DNA of 64,000 nt from Frigidibacter sp. (GTDB taxonomy: Bacteria > Pseudomonadota > Alphaproteobacteria > Rhodobacterales > Rhodobacteraceae). This document shows, piece after piece, positions 60,485 through 64,000 of the stretch; the stretch's first letter is position 1, and every line of letters begins with the position of its first letter. The notes below the pieces were generated by a model. The model was given only the letters and a program-made list of their open reading frames with translations, searched no databases and had not been told where the DNA came from. Location of the stretch: NCBI RefSeq assembly GCF_030695035.1, contig NZ_JAUYTT010000025.1, positions 94,858 through 158,857 of the forward strand. The letters are read 5' to 3'. A program made the position numbers and the translations under genes.

Positions 60485-61198
60485 TCAGGCGAAGTAGTCG
60501 GGATATTCCTGGCGCAGATCCTCGACCCGCGCGACGGTGCGGCTCAGGTGGTCGCGGATCGCGGCGATTGCGGCCTCCGGGTCCTTGGCTGCAATCGCGT
60601 CGATGATGGCCCGGTGGCCATCGAGGATGGTCAGGATCTTGCCCGCCTCTGGCAGATGCAGCCGCCGCACCCTCTCCAGATGCCCCGAGCGCTCGCGTAC
60701 CAGCTGGTGCAGCCCAGAACGGCCGAGCCCGGCAAAGAGGGTCTGGTGGAACAGCTCGTCCAGCTCCTGGAAGATCGCGAGCTGCCCGGGATCGTCGGCC
60801 ACCGCTTCTTGCATCTTGATGATCGACCGGGCGCGGGTGATGGTGGCAGGCTCGCAGCCCTCTGCGAGGCGGCGCACCACCTCGGTTTCCAGGGCCACGC
60901 GCAGGAAATGCGCCTCGTAGATCTGCGGCACGTCGATGCGTGTGACGACGGTCTTGGACTGCGGATAGATCCGCACCAGCCCGTCCTGCTTGAGCCGCTG
61001 CATCGCTTCGCGGATCGGGGTCTGGCTGACATCATAGGTGCCGGTCAGGTCGGTGCGCGACAGCGTGGTTTCGGGGGGCAGCTCCAGCGTGATGATCCGC
61101 TGGCGCAGGCTGTCATAGACCCGTTGCACCGTGCCGCCGCCCTGCAGCGAATGGCCGGTATCGGCCAGTCCAAACGTGGCGGCGAGCGAACTGTTCAT
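60485..61198 (-). CDS. GntR-family regulator (FadR/FCD subfamily)
   Basis: A 237-residue regulator. A winged-helix domain (about 20-85; VYDSLRQRIITLELPPETTLSRTDLTGTYDVSQTPIREAMQRL in parts) is followed by an all-helical FCD domain (about 95-230) with three His at metal-ligand positions. I chose ATG 61198 (GAGG upstream). It is divergent from the dehydratase operon, and dyads resembling its expected target lie at three promoters of the region. The effector is probably a sugar acid. Confidence 0.92.
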   Translation of the reverse strand: MNSSLAATFGLADTGHSLQGGGTVQRVYDSLRQRIITLELPPETTLSRTDLTGTYDVSQTPIREAMQRLKQDGLVRIYPQSKTVVTRIDVPQIYEAHFLRVALETEVVRRLAEGCEPATITRARSIIKMQEAVADDPGQLAIFQELDELFHQTLFAGLGRSGLHQLVRERSGHLERVRRLHLPEAGKILTILDGHRAIIDAIAAKDPEAAIAAIRDHLSRTVARVEDLRQEYPDYFA

Positions 61199-61265
61199 GG
61201 CACCATCCTCTTTCCCCGGAACGTAAGTCGTCCGCACCCTCTACACAATATGACAAATATGGCTA

Positions 61266-61274
61266 TTGATATAC
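61266..61274 (+). promoter_or_regulatory. TTGATATAC half-site before the dehydratase gene
   Basis: Identical to the first nine bases of operator candidate 1 and 18 bases before candidate 3. Confidence 0.4.
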
Positions 61275-61281
61275 CTGACCA

Positions 61282-61301
61282 ACTGAAATATTAGTATTGA
61301 T
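61282..61301 (+). promoter_or_regulatory. GntR-operator candidate 3
   Basis: ACTGAAATATTAGTATTGAT shares TGAAATATTAGT with site 2 (other strand). It lies between the GntR gene and the dehydratase gene, 48 bases before the ATG of the latter. Confidence 0.5.
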
Positions 61302-61349
61302 GTGGAAACGGCCCCGCCGAATCCGCGCCAGACTTGCCGGGAGGGCCCC

Positions 61350-63086
61350 ATGAGCACCAGGAAAACCTATGCAGAGCTGCGCTCTGCCCGTTGGATGGCC
61401 CCCGATGACCTGCGCTCGTTCGGGCATCGGTCGCGCACCATGCAGATGGGCTATGGCCCGGAAGACTGGGAGGGCAAGCCGATCATCGCCATCCTCAATA
61501 CCTGGTCCGAGGCGCAGCCCTGCCACATGCATTTCCGCGACCGGGCCGAATGGGTGAAGCGCGGGATCCTGCAATCGGGCGGCTTCCCGATGGAGCTGCC
61601 GGCGCTGTCGCTGTCCGAGAACTTCGTGAAGCCGACCACCATGCTCTACCGCAACATGCTGGCGATGGAGACGGAGGAGCTGCTGCGCAGCCACCCGATC
61701 GACGGCGCAGTGCTGATGGGCGGCTGCGACAAGACCACGCCGGGGCTGGTGATGGGTGCGGTCAGCATGGGGATCCCGTTCCTGTTCCTGCCCGCCGGCC
61801 CGATGCTGCGCGGCAACTATGCCGGCAAGGCGCTTGGGTCAGGCACCGACGGGTTCAAGTTCTGGGATGAACGCCGCGCCGGGACCATCTCCAAGGAGGA
61901 ATGGGTCGGCATCGAGGGCGGCATCGCCCGCAGCTATGGCCATTGCATGACCATGGGCACCGCCAGCACCATGACCGCGATTGCCGAGGCGATGGGGCTG
62001 ACGCTGCCCGGCGCCTCGTCGATCCCGGCGGCGGACGCCAACCACCAGCGGATGAGCGCGACCTGTGGGCGCCGGATCGTCGATATGGTCTGGGAAGACC
62101 TGACGCCCGAGAAGATCCTGACCCCCGCCGCGATCACCAATGCGGTGACGGTGGCGATGGCGACGGGCTGTTCGACCAATGCCATCATCCACCTGATCGC
62201 CATGGCCCGCCGCGCCGGGGTGCCGCTGGAGCTGGACGATCTCGACCGCATCGGCCGCACCACGCCGGTGCTGGCGAATATCCGCCCTTCCGGCACCACC
62301 TACCTGATGGAGGATTTCTTCTATGCGGGCGGGCTCCGCGCGCTGATGAAGCAGCTGGAGAGCAAGCTGGACCGCACCGCCATCACCGTCACTGGCCGCC
62401 CGCTGGTCGAGGGTCTGGACGCGGTGAAGGTCTATAATGACGACGTGATCCGTCCACTGTCGAATCCGGTCTATCATGAGGGCTCGCTGGCGGTGCTGAA
62501 GGGCAATCTTGCGCCCGATGGCGCGGTGATCAAACCCGCGGCCTGCGATCCGAAGTTTCACCGCCACACAGGTCCCGCACTTGTCGCGGACAGCTACCCC
62601 GAGCTGAAGGCGATCATCGACGATCCCGACTATCCGATGACGCCCGATACCGTGCTCGTGCTGCGCAATGCCGGGCCGCAGGGCGGGCCGGGGATGCCGG
62701 AATGGGGCATGATCCCGATGCCCAAGGCGCTGCTGAAGCTGGGCCTGCGCGACATGGTGCGCCTGTCCGATGCGCGGATGTCGGGCACCTCCTTTGGCGC
62801 TTGCGTGCTGCATGTCTCGCCCGAGGCCTGGGTCGGCGGCCCGCTGGCCCTGCTGCGCACGGGGGATATGGTAGAGCTGGATATCCCGAACCGCAGCCTG
62901 AACATGCTGGTGCCCGCCTCCGATCTGGCAGAGCGCAAGGCGGCCTGGGTCGCCCCGCTGCCCCGCTTTGAGCGCGGCTATGGCTATATCTTCGCCAAGC
63001 ATATCGAGCAGGCCGACAAGGGCTGCGACTTCGACTTCCTGCGCCGCGAGTTCGGCGGCCCGACCCCCGACCCCGTCATCAACTGA
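61350..63086 (+). CDS. IlvD/Edd-family sugar-acid dehydratase (arabinonate/xylonate dehydratase-like)
   Basis: A 578-residue [2Fe-2S] dehydratase. Cluster ligands fit C58 (AEAQPCHMHF region), C126 (GGCDKTTPG, with D127 and K128 for the metal) and C199 (YGHCMTMGTAS). This pattern and the sequence around it match L-arabinonate/D-xylonate dehydratases more than IlvD. It should remove water from an aldonate to give a 2-keto-3-deoxy acid. I chose ATG 61350 (GGGAGG upstream). Confidence 0.92.
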   Translation: MSTRKTYAELRSARWMAPDDLRSFGHRSRTMQMGYGPEDWEGKPIIAILNTWSEAQPCHMHFRDRAEWVKRGILQSGGFPMELPALSLSENFVKPTTMLYRNMLAMETEELLRSHPIDGAVLMGGCDKTTPGLVMGAVSMGIPFLFLPAGPMLRGNYAGKALGSGTDGFKFWDERRAGTISKEEWVGIEGGIARSYGHCMTMGTASTMTAIAEAMGLTLPGASSIPAADANHQRMSATCGRRIVDMVWEDLTPEKILTPAAITNAVTVAMATGCSTNAIIHLIAMARRAGVPLELDDLDRIGRTTPVLANIRPSGTTYLMEDFFYAGGLRALMKQLESKLDRTAITVTGRPLVEGLDAVKVYNDDVIRPLSNPVYHEGSLAVLKGNLAPDGAVIKPAACDPKFHRHTGPALVADSYPELKAIIDDPDYPMTPDTVLVLRNAGPQGGPGMPEWGMIPMPKALLKLGLRDMVRLSDARMSGTSFGACVLHVSPEAWVGGPLALLRTGDMVELDIPNRSLNMLVPASDLAERKAAWVAPLPRFERGYGYIFAKHIEQADKGCDFDFLRREFGGPTPDPVIN

Positions 63087-63107
63087 AGTGCCCCGAAGGA
63101 TCCGATC

Positions 63108-63818
63108 ATGAACCCTGCCACCCGTGACAAGCTGATGGGCGTTTCCGTCGCCACCCTGTGCTCGGCGCTCTACAAGCGCGGGCTGCGCAACCAGACCATC
63201 CAGGACGTGCGCCCGGTCGCGCCCAAGGGCCGCAACATGGTCGGCCCGGCCTTCACCCTGCGCTACATGCCGGCGCGCGAGGATCGCAACCCGATGTCGG
63301 TGTTCCGCAATGCCGACCATCCGCAGCGCGTGGCCATCGAGACCTGCCCCGAAGGCGCGGTGCTGGTGATGGACAGCCGCAAGGATGCCCGCGCCGCCAG
63401 CGCAGGCGACATTCTGGTGACGCGGCTGATGGTGCGTGGCGGGGCAGGGATCGTCACTGATGGTGGCTTTCGGGATTCGATGGTGATCGCGGGGCTGGAC
63501 ATTCCAGCCTATCACCACCGCCCCTCGAGCCCGACGAACCTGACGCTGCACGAGGCCATCGACATGAACGTGCCCATCGGCTGCGGGGATGTGCCGGTGT
63601 TCCCGGGCGATATCGTGGTGGGCGATGATGACAGCGTGATCGTGATCCCGGCCGAGATTGCCGACGAGATCGCCGATGAGGCGGTGGAGATGACCGCCTA
63701 TGAGGATTTTGCGGTGGAGCGGGTCAAGGGCGGGGCCACGATCATCGGGCTTTATCCGGCAACGGATGAGCGCAACCTCGCGCTGTTTGACGAATGGCGC
63801 AAGGCGAACGGGCGCTGA
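63108..63818 (+). CDS. RraA-like protein (class II aldolase/decarboxylase fold)
   Basis: A 236-residue RraA-family protein. GGAGIVTDGGFRDS with the metal-binding Asp and the Arg-Asp pair, and DIVVGDDDSVIVIPAEIA, are conserved. Members include inhibitors of RNase E and also HMG/CHA aldolases. Between a sugar-acid dehydratase and a semialdehyde dehydrogenase, an enzymatic role on a 2-keto-3-deoxy acid is more likely than RNase control. Confidence 0.88.
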   Translation: MNPATRDKLMGVSVATLCSALYKRGLRNQTIQDVRPVAPKGRNMVGPAFTLRYMPAREDRNPMSVFRNADHPQRVAIETCPEGAVLVMDSRKDARAASAGDILVTRLMVRGGAGIVTDGGFRDSMVIAGLDIPAYHHRPSSPTNLTLHEAIDMNVPIGCGDVPVFPGDIVVGDDDSVIVIPAEIADEIADEAVEMTAYEDFAVERVKGGATIIGLYPATDERNLALFDEWRKANGR

Positions 63819-63854
63819 GGCGCCCTGCAACTCAATGACTTGGAAGGACGCGCA

Positions 63855-64000
63855 ATGACACAGGACTTCACCCCCCATGGCAAGCACCTGATCGCTGGCG
63901 AGTGGGTCGCCGGCGCGGCGACCTTCCGGTCGGAGCCGGCCTCTGGCCCGGCGCATGAGTTTGCCATCGGCACGCCGGATCTGGTCGATCAGGCCTGCGA
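63855..64000 (+). CDS. Aldehyde dehydrogenase, 5' part (ketoglutarate-semialdehyde dehydrogenase-like)
   Basis: The first 48 codons of a gene that continues beyond the window. The N-terminus (TPHGKHLIAGEWVAG, PASGPAHEFAIGTPDLV) matches the leader of NADP-dependent ketoglutarate-semialdehyde dehydrogenases of the 2-keto-3-deoxy-pentonate pathway. ATG 63855 follows GGAAGGACG. In this context it would produce 2-oxoglutarate. Confidence 0.8.
   Translation, partial: MTQDFTPHGKHLIAGEWVAGAATFRSEPASGPAHEFAIGTPDLVDQAC

Noticed and set aside
61839..63956. 705-codon minus-strand open frame
   Set aside because: It is antisense to the dehydratase and RraA-like genes, and its product is rich in His/Arg/Gln with no domain.
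1..64000. CRISPR arrays, insertion sequences, integrases, rRNA or tRNA genes
   Set aside because: I looked for regular repeats with spacers, transposase motifs and RNA gene signatures and found none; detection by eye is limited.

Overview
The window is a continuous stretch of a GC-rich (roughly two-thirds G+C) alphaproteobacterial chromosome. It is most likely from the Rhodobacteraceae/Paracoccaceae (Rhodobacter, Paracoccus, Gemmobacter and relatives). The evidence is the phaZ / phaC-phaP-phaR block with PhaR boxes, a B12-dependent class II ribonucleotide reductase, the secG-pyrG pair, a PleD-type REC-REC-GGDEF protein, DUF3572 and DUF4153 proteins, and an intergenic 'ATATTTGGA' repeat that recurs here. 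I see no rRNA, tRNA, CRISPR array, prophage or insertion sequence. Coding density is high and most genes look vertically inherited.

Layout. 1-8.5 kb: 3' part of nrdJ, an ArsC-like protein, a small secreted protein, a cold-shock protein (-), thrS (-), then three alpha/beta hydrolases (+), the third with Trp in place of the nucleophilic Ser. 8.5-13.2 kb: polyhydroxyalkanoate (PHA) module with depolymerase phaZ (-) divergent from synthase phaC, phasin phaP and repressor phaR. Two CTGC-N3-GCAG PhaR boxes lie before phaP and a duplicated terminator follows it. 13.3-25.4 kb: polyamine/amine catabolism block with a class III aminotransferase (-), a LysR regulator (+), a DegT-type aminotransferase (-), and a long minus-strand operon. 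That operon holds a PAAT-type ABC transporter, two glutamine-synthetase-like gamma-glutamyl ligases, a class I amidotransferase and a FAD oxidase. Together they look like a gamma-glutamyl-polyamine (Puu) pathway.

25.5-34.9 kb: cytosolic PhnD-like protein plus TerB, a DUF1330 protein, ppk2 with a Pho-box-like direct repeat, a MarR/DUF1428 divergent pair sharing a perfect 16-bp palindrome, a BrnT/BrnA toxin-antitoxin pair, a lower-GC DUF429 gene, pyrG, secG, an SDR and an MFS transporter. 35-43 kb: aldo/keto reductase, two lipoproteins (the second lipocalin-like), a desaturase, a DMT exporter, Nudix and DUF983 proteins, an EF-hand protein, and a sigma factor / membrane protein / periplasmic metal-sensor-like operon. 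43.6-52 kb: PleD-like diguanylate cyclase, DUF3572, a HAD phosphatase, an MttB-like methyltransferase without pyrrolysine, a DUF4153 membrane protein, and a two-gene H-NOX-like / HNOBA-GGDEF unit in which the heme-ligand His is absent.

52-64 kb: a sugar-acid catabolic region with an iron-dependent alcohol dehydrogenase, a DMT transporter, a Dpp-type ABC transporter, a D-2-hydroxyacid dehydrogenase, a GntR/FCD regulator (-), an arabinonate/xylonate-type dehydratase, an RraA-like protein and the start of a ketoglutarate-semialdehyde-type dehydrogenase. Three promoters in this region share a related AT-rich dyad (TTGAnAT..TAGT) that is the best candidate for the GntR operator. This suggests one regulon for import and oxidation of a pentonate or related compound.
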